A DNA stretch of 52,274 nt from Gnetum montanum (Eukaryota > Streptophyta > Gnetopsida > Gnetales > Gnetaceae): positions 46,352 to 98,625 of the forward strand of contig MNCI01019122.1 of assembly GCA_015680685.1 (NCBI GenBank), in the 5' to 3' direction. This document shows, piece by piece, positions 1 through 10,760 of this stretch. The notes under the pieces are model-generated. The model saw only the letters and a list, made by a program, of their open reading frames with translations, had not been told where the DNA came from and ran no database searches. The position numbers and the translations under genes were made by a program. Position 1 is the first letter of the stretch. Each line of letters starts with the position of its first letter.

Positions 1-287
1 GTTCGTCTTTATTGCCGTACACAACTTGGGTTCAAGTTACAAGCTGCTCGAATAAAGAGCCGTTCACTCTAGGACTCCTACTGCGGGCACATGGGAAAAA
101 TTCTAACTCTGGAGTGATCAATCTGCCAGAGCTTCGCTACTTCTAGCCAGGATTGGGAAATAAGGGGAGTGCCGCCTCTTATTTATAGATATGGCGGCGG
201 ACCGCGATATCGCGTATGCGATATCGTAGGGAAAGACCCAATATCGCGTATGCGATATCGCGGCACTGTGCATGTCGCGTCTCATCA
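1..287 (-). mobile_element. Partial LTR, subfamily F (window-edge copy)
   Basis: This is the U3 end and adjoining R/U5 part of a Ty3/gypsy LTR read on the minus strand. Its outer terminus is ctcatca at 281-287, the complement of the TGATGAG start shared by all LTRs here. A TATA box (minus-strand ctataaata) lies at about 180-189. Four GATATC-like boxes in CpG-rich context lie at 203-262. The same LTR occurs at 15395-16249 and 51996-52274. The right flank (288 onward) has no polypurine tract, so this is the outer edge of a solo LTR or of an element lying to the left. CpG retention marks it as younger than the neighbouring elements. Confidence 0.85.
178..262 (-). promoter_or_regulatory. F-LTR core promoter: GATATC boxes plus TATA
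   Basis: On the minus strand, four boxes of the form GCGATATCGC or CAATATCGCG are followed after about 17 bp by ctataaata. The boxes are self-complementary and arranged as two near-identical pairs. The same box-to-TATA order and spacing occurs in the U3 of elements A, B, C and E, so this is probably the LTR promoter. Which factor binds GATATC is unknown. Confidence 0.7.
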
Positions 288-440
288 ACAATAAACAACA
301 AATTTTTTTCCATTGATTTGAGAGCCAAATAACATGCAGTACTCATCCACTCAAGCTAAAAGTGTATCAATATGTTGTAGAGAATTGTTGATAAAAAAGA
401 AGAAGAAGAAGCATATTTAAAGTGCATGTTAAGCAATTGC
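288..440. other. Unassigned flank with short GAA microsatellite
   Basis: AT-rich sequence between the F LTR and the LINE relic. It holds a short aag-type microsatellite near 398-411. I see no coding potential or further structure. Confidence 0.5.
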
Positions 441-1610
441 ATACCTTCATCATCAATTGAAATTCCTTTTAATGATATTCCTTTGTAAATCATAATAAAA
501 TTCCATTTGGTCCTATCTTAAGCTTTAACATAATGTAACTTAATAAAATCAATGTTTTGGTTAGTATCAGAAGCCCACTACATTCCCTCCCAAGTTGCAA
601 TAACATTATTTAAGATATGTCTACCTTTAACAAAAACAATTTGCTTAGGTTTGATGATATCTTCAATAACCTTATGAATTCAGCAAGCAAAGCTAAATAT
701 TTATAAGTATTATTAAGAAGAGTAATAGGCCTTCAATTACTACTATGTTGACAATTTCCATTCTTAGAAAGATAAACCACACCTTTAATAGTATTTTTAC
801 CAAGAGAATCTTTTTTAATGGCTTCTTGGAAGACAATGAAAGAGATCATTTCCAATGATGTCCTAATGCTTCTTAAAAAATTTAATTGGAAAATCATCAA
901 AACTTGGAGCTTTACCATATACTAAACTAAAGACCACTATTTTGAGATTTTCTACTATAATTTCTATTTCAAGAATACTTCAATGCACTTCTATTATAAG
1001 ATAAGGAATATGTGTACTAGATGCTTGAAAGGATTATTGCTAAAAACTTCAAAAGAAAAATGATTTGCTAAAAAATTATTAATAGTCTTAGGATCTTTAA
1101 TGATAGAATCATTTATATAAATGATTCTAGTTTAGATACTTGATCCTTTCCTTCAAAAATTTTAAAAAAATTCCTTGCAAGGTTCATTTTCAATTTTTAG
1201 TGAAACCATGCAACTTTTAGGTAGAGAACTTTTAGCTTCAAAAGCATCCCAACATTTGTTTAGCATAACAAATTTTAGCCAAGGCTTTTTGAGTTTTAAA
1301 ATCAAAAGAATTTTGGTCTAAAAGAATTTGCATTTGCTTGATAGATTCTGCAAGATCTTCTTCAACTTAATGCTTACACTTAGCAAATTGCATTTCAAAC
1401 CATCTAGCATAATTTCTAACTCTACAAGTAGTTTATTATCATCAGTTAATCCAACCAATATCACTTTTTCCTGCATTGCATAAAGACTTTAAAATATTTT
1501 TTCCACTGGGTCTTGTGAATATATTAGCATTCATGAAAAGCTTATGCTTTTGAAAAGAGGAAGAATTAATTCTAGAGAAAAAATTGCTAATAGGAAAATA
1601 GTCTAACAAT
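440..1610 (-). pseudogene. LINE (non-LTR) reverse transcriptase relic
   Basis: Read on the minus strand, the segment shows the landmarks of a plant L1-type reverse transcriptase. A GKAP-x-x-DDFP-x-KFFKK block lies near 860-920, matching the usual GKAPGPDGFP region. Next comes an I-x-P-K-Q-x-x-F-V-K-GRHILNNV block near 600-655, matching the family's QxxFxxGRxIxDN. Then follows an IDFIKL-x-Y-V-KA block near 520-560, the RT motif that carries a catalytic Asp in active enzymes; here that position reads His. Several stops and frame changes interrupt it. Motifs C onward (the xADD region) are absent, as the sequence leaves the family before 440. The right end abuts the truncated LTR of element E. 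No endonuclease domain is recognisable. Confidence 0.75.
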
Positions 1611-1617
1611 CTTTTCA

Positions 1618-1708
1618 ACAACTAGTCCCATCCATGGAATTCAACCAGATCATGTGTGAACACTTATGATTTGTATGGTTGGACATAGAGGTACCTCATC
1701 GCTCATCA
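1618..1708 (+). repeat. 5' LTR remnant of element E
   Basis: The stretch from about 1618 matches the last 91 bp of the 3' LTR (about 9927-10017), including the gtacctc-x-x-cgctcatca terminus. The upstream part, about 800 bp with U3 and TATA, is missing and is replaced by the LINE relic, so the element's left end was deleted. Confidence 0.85.
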
Positions 1709-1727
1709 TTGGCGCTATTGGTGGGGA
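1709..1727 (+). other. Primer binding site of element E
   Basis: Directly after the LTR end lies ttggcgctattggtgggga. It differs at a few positions from the TGGCGCCGTTGCCGGGGA-type site of Athila/Tat elements. It is the best-preserved primer site in the window. The priming tRNA is not established here. Confidence 0.7.
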
Positions 1728-1832
1728 TGGTGCTAGTTATCTAGATTAGTTATATTATACACAATCGCTATAAATGCATTAATGATATATCTTTCAGAAA
1801 ATATTAAATCACACACACCATAAACCAACAAC

Positions 1833-3789
1833 AATGTCTCTTGCACAAGGAGGCAATAATGCATTGTATAGCAAAAGCATTCATTAGAGAACTAATGAGA
1901 TATATGATGAAGAAACTTGGAGTGACTAATCTCATGCAAGGATTTCATATGTTCATGATCATCCTAACGACACTTAAGGACTACATTCACCTAAGGTAGA
2001 CAACCCTAGAGGAGATGAAGTAAGTTTTAGACCAGGGAAGGTCTCAAGGCCAAGGACGTCTTCAAAACCTAGAAAAGATAAATTAATGGATCATGGGAAA
2101 CACCATAGAAGCCATGGAAATCCTCCTAGTTTCTCATCTTCCTCTTTCTTTTTAATGTCTAGTTTTGACAAAGATGAATGTAGGTATAGAGACCAAGTTC
2201 ATCATTGGCATCAAAATAAAAATATAAATAGGAATCAAAACCATGGGAAAAATCAAAGACTTCAAAATGAACATAGATAAAATCATCACAATCAAACGAA
2301 TAGAAATAGAAATTTTCATCACAACATGTCTAATGATGATAAACCCTTATTGGCCACTAAAAGCCTAATGAAGATCACAGAGGTAGTTAAGATACCCCAC
2401 AAGCATCACAAGGAAAGTTATCTAACAAAGCTCAATATGAATAATATTTCTAAATTTATGGGAGGCTATGATTCTGATCCACAACATCATTTACAAGCCT
2501 TCCATGATGCCTATGCCTTATACAACATTGAAAGTGGGTGGCAAAAGCTTAAGTTCTTTCCTAGGACACTATTCGATAAAGCCAAAGTGTGATGTAGATT
2601 ATTGAAACAAAATGTAATTTGATGGTGGTCCACCATGTTGGAACTCTTCAACGAGAAATACCAAACCTATGCGAGGGTGTCCAAATTGAGGAGACGAATC
2701 CAAGGATGGAGAAAAGAATAACATGAACCCTTGGATATGGCATTAGATAGATACTATTCTCCACTAAATAGATGCCCAAGCCATGGTTTCTGTGAGGAAG
2801 AGAAAATTTTCCACATCATAGATGGGCTTCATAATGAAACAAGGGAAACCCTTGGGATGTGTGCTGAAGGTCAATTATACAAGCTACAACCCCATTAAAT
2901 CCAAGAGCTAATCAAGCATGTGGAAAAAGAAGAAGGGAAGCTATGAAAATGGGAGAACGCTAAGAAATATCACTAGGACCCAACTCTTCAAAAGAAGAAG
3001 GTCCACATCTATGATAAGGAGAAAGAAGTAGCTCTCAATAAGGTGATTCTACAACAAACCCTATCGATAAAGAAGTCTATCAACAAACTTGAAGCAAAGT
3101 TTGATAGGATGTCGGAGTGGATAAATGAGAAATTTATAACTTTCATAGAAACCATAGAGGAGAAGGTAATGAAAAATGAATTAAGTGATCACAATAAATG
3201 AAGGAAGAAGAACCAAGAAACAACCAAGAACACTTATCGACAAATAGGAAAAATGGCTAAAGAAAAAGAGGCTATAGACTCAACCACAAATAAAGATAAT
3301 GGATGTGACATTTGCATATATGATCATCCAAAGGATTATTATCCAATCATGTTGCATCTACATGAGTATTGGGCTTTTGCATTAAATCCCAAGTTTGTAC
3401 AGAAGCACATGCCCAGAAACTTACCTTTTCTATAAGTTAATTATAGATAGTCCTACAACCAATTGTACCATCCTTGGGGGACTTCTTACTAGCCTCAACA
3501 CTACCATCAACCACAGTGGAGAAACCCATAGTTGTGGGGAAGGCCATCACCAAACCAGCCTTACACTTATTGTCAACTGAACCCATACAAATATTATGTT
3601 CAAAAACCTATTTTTCCATTTAGTTCTACTTCCTCTACTTCAAATCACTATTATCATTCTCCTAAGTATCATCAAACCATGACATCTCCTAAAGGATCAC
3701 CACCTCACATCTCTTACTCTCCATCATATCCTCAATATTCTCATGCTTCACCACATCACATGTCACCACCAACAACACAAGAAGGTTGA
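1833..3789 (+). pseudogene. gag of element E (decayed)
   Basis: Virus-like particle protein of a Ty3/gypsy element, in about a dozen pieces. The ATG at 1833 follows the leader. A basic, Ser/His-rich stretch covers about 2086-2280. The retrotransposon gag domain follows (about 2430-2900), with the LMGGYD-like start, a W-x-x-L-x-x-x-F region and an HGFCEEEKIFHIIDGL-type helix pair. A lysine-rich coiled-coil stretch covers about 2990-3200. A compact zinc-knuckle relic, CDIC-x3-H-P, lies near 3303-3335 with its last Cys lost (Tyr in its place). The tail (3590-3789) is rich in Ser, Pro, His and Tyr. Most stops are TAG/TAA at Gln-like positions or TGA/TAG at Trp. Confidence 0.8.
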
Positions 3790-4360
3790 GCACTACAACA
3801 TCAACAAAAGAATGTCACTTGTGCTATGAATATGCATAGACATGTAATGCTAGTAGGTCCCCACCACAATCTCGGAAATGTCCTTTTTTTAGGATAGCTC
3901 CCATGCATAAGTGCAACACTCATGGACGTACTAGATCATCAAAACTAGCACAATGCCAATCTAGTGTAATGCCTTCCCTTCCCTTTCACAACTATTGTCC
4001 TCCAATCCTCTACAAAGGCCAACATCCATTAGTACTCCAACACCTACTAGAAGCAATGAATCTAGCATTGTGGAGAGACAAATAACTCCATGCATGCCTA
4101 ACCATGATCAAGGGTGTAGTCTTGGGATAGACATCCATAACATTAAGACAACTCATACTCTAACCCACCATACATTTAACAAGCAGGTGTGTGAACAACA
4201 ACTTGTCTACATAGCCATCACTAAACCAAGAGATACCCAGTGGCTCAAAAATGAAAGGTTAACATTGTTTTATACATGTGTGAAGCTTGCCTATCTGCTT
4301 ATTAATTCTTGTCATAGTCAAAGACTTAGTTATGGGAAAGACACCCCATCCTAACATTCA
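3790..4360 (+). pseudogene. pol deletion vestige in element E
   Basis: Between the gag tail and the spacer, the only recognisable pol trace is a short block near 4190-4260 (A-I-T-K-P-R-D-T-QWL). It resembles the protease-RT linker of elements C (about 42370-42420) and D (about 12180-12240), which has G-TQWL. The protease active site, RT, RNase H and integrase are missing. An open stretch of 119 codons at 3995-4354 covers this vestige but has no family support of its own. The same junction occurs in A near 35730, so the deletion predates both copies. Confidence 0.55.
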
Positions 4361-5690
4361 AAATTAATAGGTGTTTTCATGTTTTTGTTTTACAATTTTT
4401 TATTCTTTTCTTATTTCTTGATACAAATTTTTCCTATCCTTTTCTACTTTTTCCACATGTTGCTTTTATTCCCTTTGTGAGTAATCTTGCTTGTGAATAA
4501 AACAATCATGTAGTCCATTGAGATGAGGTTTTCTCTATGTTATCAAGTCATGAGGGACTGATTATTTTGATAGTGAGGTAACATCAGCCATCCATCTATT
4601 CCATTAATAAAAGGTTCTTACCATGGTCATAATGATATTCTTTTACATCATCAAACTAAGAATAAATTCACAAGCATTGTGCCTGGATAAAAAAGTATAA
4701 AACCAAGGGGGAATGTGAAGGGGCGTGACATCAAGGGGATTTGTGGATTCTCTTTCATCACTTTTGTATGTTCTATCATGTTGCTAAGGTTTTAATTATA
4801 TCCTTGTAGATCTAACGAAAAATGGAAGTAAGAGTAAAATAAAAGGACACTAAATGAATTTCTAAGGGCCTCATTAGAAAGACATGTTATCCATGCCTAA
4901 AGGTTGGTGGATTTTTAGAATACATCAAAAAAGAGTGAGCAAAAGAAGTGCCATGAATAAACTCCTCCTTTGGAAAAAATGCCAAGTGATGCTACTCCTT
5001 GCAACTGCGGTAATCTTATGGTTTTCAAATGAAGTGATGAAACAATGCGGTGTCACTAAAACATGGTATGAACTTGGTTTAAATCTTGGAAAGAAGGGCT
5101 AATAATTACTTAACCATTAATAAGACACAAGAATTCATTATGCCTATTGTAAGGCACTTCATGCCCTGATTTCTGCAATCCCTCCTAAAATCAATCTCAT
5201 CTCACTGTCCATATGATCATAACTTGTGGTTTTGTGCAACATAGAGTTATTTTCTTAAATTAGTGGTTTTAACATGTGTGTTTTGTTTCATAGGTATGTG
5301 TTACATTCAACCCCTTTGGTGCATACAAATATTTTTAGGTATGGTTATACAAGGGCATTCAGGGCTACAACTTGCTTTAGGGAGGATCCACTCATATAAC
5401 TATTGTGACTTGTACTTGTTTGAAATAATCACACCATCTTATATCTTCCAACTGCATAAATGTTAAATTCAATACTTTCCCTTATCATATAACTGATTTG
5501 TTCTATACCATGGATCTAATATTCCTTTTCTTGCGTCTTCCAAAGCTTTTAATGCCTGCAATTCCATCTTATAACACTTCTAGTACCTACATATAAATTC
5601 CCACTTATCCCAAAAATTTAGATTTGACCTAAAACCTTTCCACCCATCACAAAGCCTTATTTTCCATGTTGACTACCCTCATAATATGTA
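4360..5690 (+). other. Spacer between gag/pol vestige and ORF3 promoter, element E
   Basis: AT-rich, without a supported gene. Parts match, in reverse orientation, the spacer of element A (34818-35400 and 24960-25632), of D (10018-10760) and of the post-integrase region of C (about 38100-39300). Landmarks are the motif around 4790-4830 that includes the B target site (tccttgtagatct), a pyrimidine-rich stretch at 4380-4480, and a block at 5010-5460. Short open frames here are not conserved. A role in RNA 3' processing or packaging is possible but not shown. Confidence 0.6.
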
Positions 5691-5699
5691 AATTGAAGA

Positions 5700-5785
5700 A
5701 CCCCAATATCGACTACCACATATCAAATCAGACGTGATGTCAGATACCTGATGTCAGATCCATGAAAACTATCTATAGGACCCCT
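5700..5785 (+). promoter_or_regulatory. Internal promoter-like region upstream of ORF3 (element E)
   Basis: Three to four decayed GATATC-like boxes (caatatcg, catatcaa, gatgtcag twice) at about 5703-5757 are followed by a TATA-like actatctatagg at 5768-5779. Element A has a better preserved version at 24585-24650. The order and spacing copy the U3 promoter of the LTRs. It lies about 240 bp before the predicted splice donor of the ORF3 leader. I infer an internal transcription start near 5805. Confidence 0.5.
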
Positions 5786-6018
5786 ATTACGTTCCAAAAT
5801 CCATGATCATCATTTGTAGCTAGAGAAGTTTTTGAATTTTTCTCTTGCAACTAAGAGCTTTGCGCAATTAACTTCCACTTGCAATATTTTTCTCCATACC
5901 ATTCCGATTTGCATGGTTTTTGAACCTAAAGTGTTCAATTTAGTCAAGGGAGGGTGCTTGTGTGGAAAAATTGTGCTGATTTTTCAAACTTTGCTATCAC
6001 CCAGAAGGTATTATAAGG

Positions 6019-6319
6019 GTAAGAATGTTAAAAACCTTAAGTGCTTTAATGAAAAATCAATCATATGAATGTCAAAAACTCTAATTCTCTCACCCAAGAA
6101 ATCATAAGCATCATTATAAGCCATACATGAGGAAAAAGAAACCAATTGTGAAGGGTCATAATAGAAGTTAACAATTTTTGGGCATTTTTCTAAAATTTTT
6201 CTAACCCTGCAATCATATGAGCTAAAGAACTTAATAGAACTAAGATCATGAGTAAGGTATAACCCTGTTAATGATAAACCACAACACCTTAGTAACACCA
6301 AATCCTTGAATGATTATAG
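6019..6319 (+). other. Predicted 5'-leader intron of ORF3, element E (301 bp)
   Basis: The donor is aagg|gtaagaat at 6019. The acceptor is gattatag at 6319, directly followed by the ORF3 ATG at 6320. Element A has a donor and acceptor at homologous positions, also 301 bp apart (24316-24016, minus strand). The intron is AT-rich and has no long frame. The acceptor-ATG abutment in both copies supports a real splice unit; no transcript evidence is available here. Confidence 0.55.
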
Positions 6320-8937
6320 ATGACCTCAAAAAGAGGAGGACAAGAAGGACCTTTGCAAGGAGCAAGCAAATGCCTAAGAGGTGATAAAGGCCATTTAGGA
6401 GAACAAGGCCCACTAGCTAAACATGAAAAATAGGAGGCCTAGTCATTTAGTATTCATCAAGAGGCTCCTACTACAGGGCAATTAATCCAAGTAGAGGCCA
6501 CAAATCCACAAGCTCTAATGTAAGGACAATGCCTCACATTGTCCCAAGAATGCCTTGAAGCCATCTAGGAGAAATCCATGTTGACCACCATCATCATGGA
6601 AATGAACTTCAATCCATTTATGGCATTTTCCCCTAAGGCAATTCAAACTCAACTCAAGGTGTCACCACTATGGCACATCCTTTTAGAAAGTGAGAAATGG
6701 TACCTCCATGAGACGTACCAATTTTGGCACAACAAGGAAGAAGGCACCATCATCAACATTGGCAAAGTCTCAATATATTTTTTAGTCAAGGAAATTGTAG
6801 AGGCTTTAAATCTACCAAATGTAAGGGCCAAGTTGGTGCATTTGTCCATGAGGTCTGATGTAGAAACCAAAAAGTTGTGGCTAAAGTGGGCATACAACAA
6901 AGAAAATAAGACATACAGTGAGTTGACTTTGGAAGAGAGGACCTATTTTAAGATAGGCACATACCACCTCTTACCAACTAAAGGGCTGAATAGAATATCA
7001 ACTTATGCAGCCAAGGGAAGTGCAATATTAATGGGCAAATACAATGTCAATCTTTCCCAAATGTACTTCATGGAAATTGAAAGGTAGTCCAAAGATAAGA
7101 AGGTAGGGAAGCCAACACTTCCATTCCCTTGCCTAATTAAGAAGTTGTGCAAGCACACTGGAATCTTGGGATACACCAATGACATTTCCAAGAGGAGCTA
7201 GAACCAAAAAAGGAAATAGAGCAAGAGCCTGAGTAGCGGCATGAGCCACAAGATTACCAGCCCACAATGAGCCACCTACAAAAAATAGCTAAAAATTTTA
7301 ATTGGGGAAGTAGGGATGAATCAAACCTCTTTCAAGTTATCAATGATGTTGTGTAGCCCACCATTTCTACTAATCCATCAAGGGGGAAAATTTCTTTACA
7401 ATCAAGAGGAGAAGCCCAATGGTCACAATAAATCTCTAGGAATGTTGCATCTTTTCAAGTGCTACTAGAGACAAGAGAAGGTGCCATAGTCATGGTCATG
7501 CAGTACCAAGATGCAATAGGTGTAATAAAGGTAATAACAAATCACATCAAAGAATCCTTTAATATGCCTATTGTGTCCCTAGTGGACTTGACTGGGACTA
7601 GAGATGCCCAAATGCTAGCTAGAACTTCAATGACTCCTACAGCCCATGAGGATATACTTGATAAATTGCTACTAACTAGACAAGTGATGACAACTCTTTT
7701 TGACATTCCCAATGATGTCATTGCAATGTAGTTAGACCTCATCATCATAAAACAAAAGCTAGTCATGGAAAAAACTAGGGTGAAGCATGCAAAAATAGAA
7801 TTGCATTAACTACAACAATAGCTAGCCACCCTAAAAGCTAAAATATGGGACCCTATCCAATTTTTCGTGCTTGACTATCTAGAATAATTTTGAATGGAGC
7901 AACTGAACCAATTGATTGAATAGAACAAACTTGCTAAGAAAGAGAAGGAAAAGGTGGTCTGGAATGCCTTAGCTACTAAGGCTCAAGCATATGCCCATGC
8001 AAAGGCATTGACCATTGCACAAGAAGAGAATAACGAGCTTGCTATGGATAATGCAAGGTTGACCACTATAGAAAAATAGAAAAATATCTTACAAGAAAGT
8101 GTTCACCAGTTGAGAGAACAACTGGTGAGGATCAACCAAGACATTAATAGATTGGCCAAAGAAAGTGTGCATGATATGTAAAAAATCTACAATCGAGATA
8201 AGCGTGTGGTAAAATGAGATCAAGAAACATGAAAAGCTAAAGGAGTACTTCTAGGACCAAATTTGCATATACAAATAGATCAATGAAAAAAAATCTAGAT
8301 GGCAAAGGCCTTCATTAGTTCCATGTTAGCATAGAATCCTAACTGGTAGCCAATCTTGGATAACTATGCTTTGGTCCATCAAGTGAAAGTAAAGAACAAG
8401 GACCTACAGATTGAAGATTTGAAAGAGTACATTGCATTGGCTAACCTTTGCTACACCGACCTTGCCATGTTAATAGCAGGTCAACCCAAAAATGAGCTTG
8501 AGCAGCAAGTAGCAACCACTTATGCACTATATGAAAAAGAGTTTGTTAATAGGAAAGATGCTCTATAGAAGCTCCACATGGCAAATTCAGAATTGGAAAT
8601 AATAAAGGCTTGCTACCATGCGTAGAGAGATGTAGCCTCAAAATTGACCAAGAGGTTGACGAATCACCATGAATTGAAAGAAAATGCTAGGACCTTTAAG
8701 AAGGAATGATGACAATTTTTAGCTTGGCATGTAAAAGAAAATAAAATGTTTCCACAGCTATCATGCTCTTGGGATGTACTAGTTCTAACACACAGTGACT
8801 CATTAGCCTAGATGGAACATGATCCAAGAATGAAGGAGGAAAGGTTAGAGGTGCTCTTGAACCACTACAAATTCCAGAATCCTAGTGACAAAGGGAAGCA
8901 ATCAATAGAAGAGCCACTGCCTCTAGGAACTACTTGA
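6320..8937 (+). pseudogene. ORF3 of element E: plant-transposon-protein-like domain plus coiled coil
   Basis: About 870 codons with stops removed. The start (MTSKRGG) follows the predicted splice acceptor. The N-terminus is Gly/Gln-rich. A globular domain of roughly 200 residues (about 6578-7200) contains W-Y-L-x-E-TYQFW, a 'tyfKIGTYHLLPTKG' segment and an LPFPCLIKKLCKHTGILGY segment. This order resembles the 'putative plant transposon protein' domain (Pfam Transposase_32 type) and the extra ORF of Athila-like elements. That assignment is by eye. A long Lys/Glu/Ala-rich coiled-coil region follows (about 7740-8690), then a conserved C-terminus (HDPRMKEE ... EEPLPLGTT). Stops at 7087 (TAG), 7731 and elsewhere make it a relic. 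The homologue in A is at 21329-24015. It has no RT, integrase or membrane segment, so an envelope role is not supported. Confidence 0.75.
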
Positions 8938-9116
8938 GCTTCCTCAATTTTGTGTCTTCTCATGTTGTGTCCATATTTTTTGTAAAACACCACCGCGGCA
9001 TGAAAAAGTTAATTTGTGTGTTTATTTAAGTCAGTCAATAATCCCATACCTTCCCAATTTTTTGTAAAGAACTTGTTCCTCATCTTATTTAACTCGAGAA
9101 TGAGTTTTCATTCAAT

Positions 9117-9126
9117 TATGGGGGTA
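9117..9126 (+). other. Polypurine tract of element E
   Basis: The G-rich tatgggggta directly precedes the 3' LTR. The equivalents are ttgggggta in B (complement at 26519-26527) and cgtgggggta in C (complement at 37420-37429). This fits plus-strand priming immediately 5' of U3. Confidence 0.65.
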
Positions 9127-10017
9127 TGATGAGTTATGTTTTGTAGGGTCATGATATTGGGTATTCGATATTAGGGCTACAATGTTGAGTATCAAATATC
9201 AAGGCACAACCTCTGATGTCAGACATCTGATATCACCCCTTTCGTGCAAGCCTATAAATATCACACTTGGATGCATAGTTGGGATACAGTAGATAGCATA
9301 GAGAAATAGAATAGATTCATAGATTTTTGATTTCAAGTTCTATTAGTTCCCAGTGCATGCTCATAGTCTGATGTTAAGTGATTGTACGACATCCTTATTC
9401 AAGTGTGACATACTTGGACATGTTACATGCTCAGTAATCAAGATCGATATTAATTCCATCATTGCAGCATCCACTTAGCTTTTTGCAACTTTTACTTGCT
9501 TAAATGTTTATTATTTTCCTTATTTAATGCTTCCGTTTATTGCACGTTATTATTCATGTCATTATGTGGAACGAGTACAACTAATCATGAGCACTTAAGT
9601 GTAATTACATGGTAACCCAACAACATTATCATTTGGTATGCCCTATGACATACGCTTGGTAATCCTAGCAGTAGTTACGTGACGTCCAAGGTGTGTACGG
9701 ATGGTTAGGAACAAATACTCATCACACATAGGCTAGTTTAGACTTTACTTTCCATTGTTAATTAGATTAAACAATTAAGTTCCTTATTATAATTAGGAGT
9801 AGCTTAGGTTCAAACAAATTTAATCATCATATGCCTCACTTTGGACTAAATCATATGTGAAAAAGCTACTACTAGTCCAAGTTAGAAGACAACAAACTAT
9901 GATCAAGGCATAATGATCTAGATGCCACAACTAGTCCTATCCATAGAATTCAATCAAATCATGCGTGAACGCTTGTGATTCGTATAATTGGGCATAGGGG
10001 TACCTCGACGCTCATCA
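9127..10017 (+). repeat. 3' LTR of element E (891 bp)
   Basis: Starts TGATGAG and ends CTCATCA. U3 carries GATATC-like boxes at about 9150-9235 and a TATA box (cctataaata) at 9251-9260. The end contains the gtacctcgacgctcatca terminus. The first five bases of the right flank are atgag. Confidence 0.9.
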
Positions 10018-10760
10018 ATGAGTGTTAATTTTTATTTGTGTCAACCTTACCAAAGGACTACCTTTAGGCATGGGTAACATGTCTTTCTAGTGACATGGTA
10101 AACTAGCATTTATTATACTTTTGCTTCTATTTTTTGTTAGATCTACAAGGATACAATTAGAACCTTGGAAACATGATAGAATAGATAGTAGTGGTCTAAG
10201 AGATTCCATAGATCTCCTTAATGTCACACCCTTCACATTCCCACTTGGTTTTTCACTTTTCTATCTAGGCATAATGAACATAAGTTTATTCTTAGTTTTA
10301 TGATGAGAAAGAATATCATTATGGCCATGGTAAGAACCTCTTATTATTGGAATGGATGGATGGATGTTGTGGTCTCACTCTATAAACAATCAGTTCCTTA
10401 TGACTCAATAACATAGAGAGATCTTCACCTTATTTGAAACTACACCTTGCCTTAGTCTTGGTGTTTTATTAATGATTTCATGAAAATATACACAAGTAAA
10501 TTGTAAACAAGGTAAGAAAAATTATAAAAAATAGTAAAAAATGAAATGATGAAAAGAATGAAAAATCAATAAGAATGGAAAAATGTTAAAGAATTGAGCA
10601 ATTAGCAAAAAATTCAAAAGTATAAAAGAATGGAAAAATGCATCAAGAAATGTGAAAAAGTAAACAGAAAGTGGAAAATTCAACAAAGTACCTATAGGTC
10701 CAAATGGAAACCCCCACAACTATCATTAGGATCAATCAAATGAAAGAAAGAATAGGTAGA
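10018..10760 (-). other. Post-integrase spacer of element D
   Basis: No gene. The block at 10050-10140 (catgggtaacatgtctttct) recurs in A at 25550-25600 and in C near 38625-38645. The block at 10200-10440 (cacattcccacttgg; ggatggatggatgttgtg) recurs in A at 34900-35040. The stretch at 10500-10680 is A-rich with aatggaaaa-type repeats and also recurs in A (35170-35350) and B (27550-27770). Confidence 0.7.

Larger units (their letters stand above)
1618..10017 (+). mobile_element. Element E: pol-less Ty3/gypsy element (gag + ORF3)
   Basis: Plus-strand LTR retrotransposon. Its 5' LTR is reduced to the last 91 bp (1618-1708), followed by a primer binding site, a decayed gag (about 1833-3789), a short pol vestige, a spacer, an internal promoter-like region, an intron and ORF3 (to 8937), a G-rich tract and a complete 3' LTR (9127-10017). 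No protease active site, RT or integrase is present. Element A has the same plan. The 3' LTR is followed by atgag; the matching left duplication cannot be sought because the 5' LTR is truncated. E lies against sequence that matches the spacer of element D, so it probably inserted into D. Confidence 0.85.

Noticed and set aside
5263-5466. 67-codon hydrophobic frame in the E spacer
   Set aside because: The homologous A region (about 25000-25300) does not keep the frame; composition is that of AT-rich spacer.
6320-8937. ORF3 as an envelope-like protein
   Set aside because: No signal peptide, transmembrane segment or fusion-peptide-like stretch is visible; the region is a globular domain plus coiled coil.
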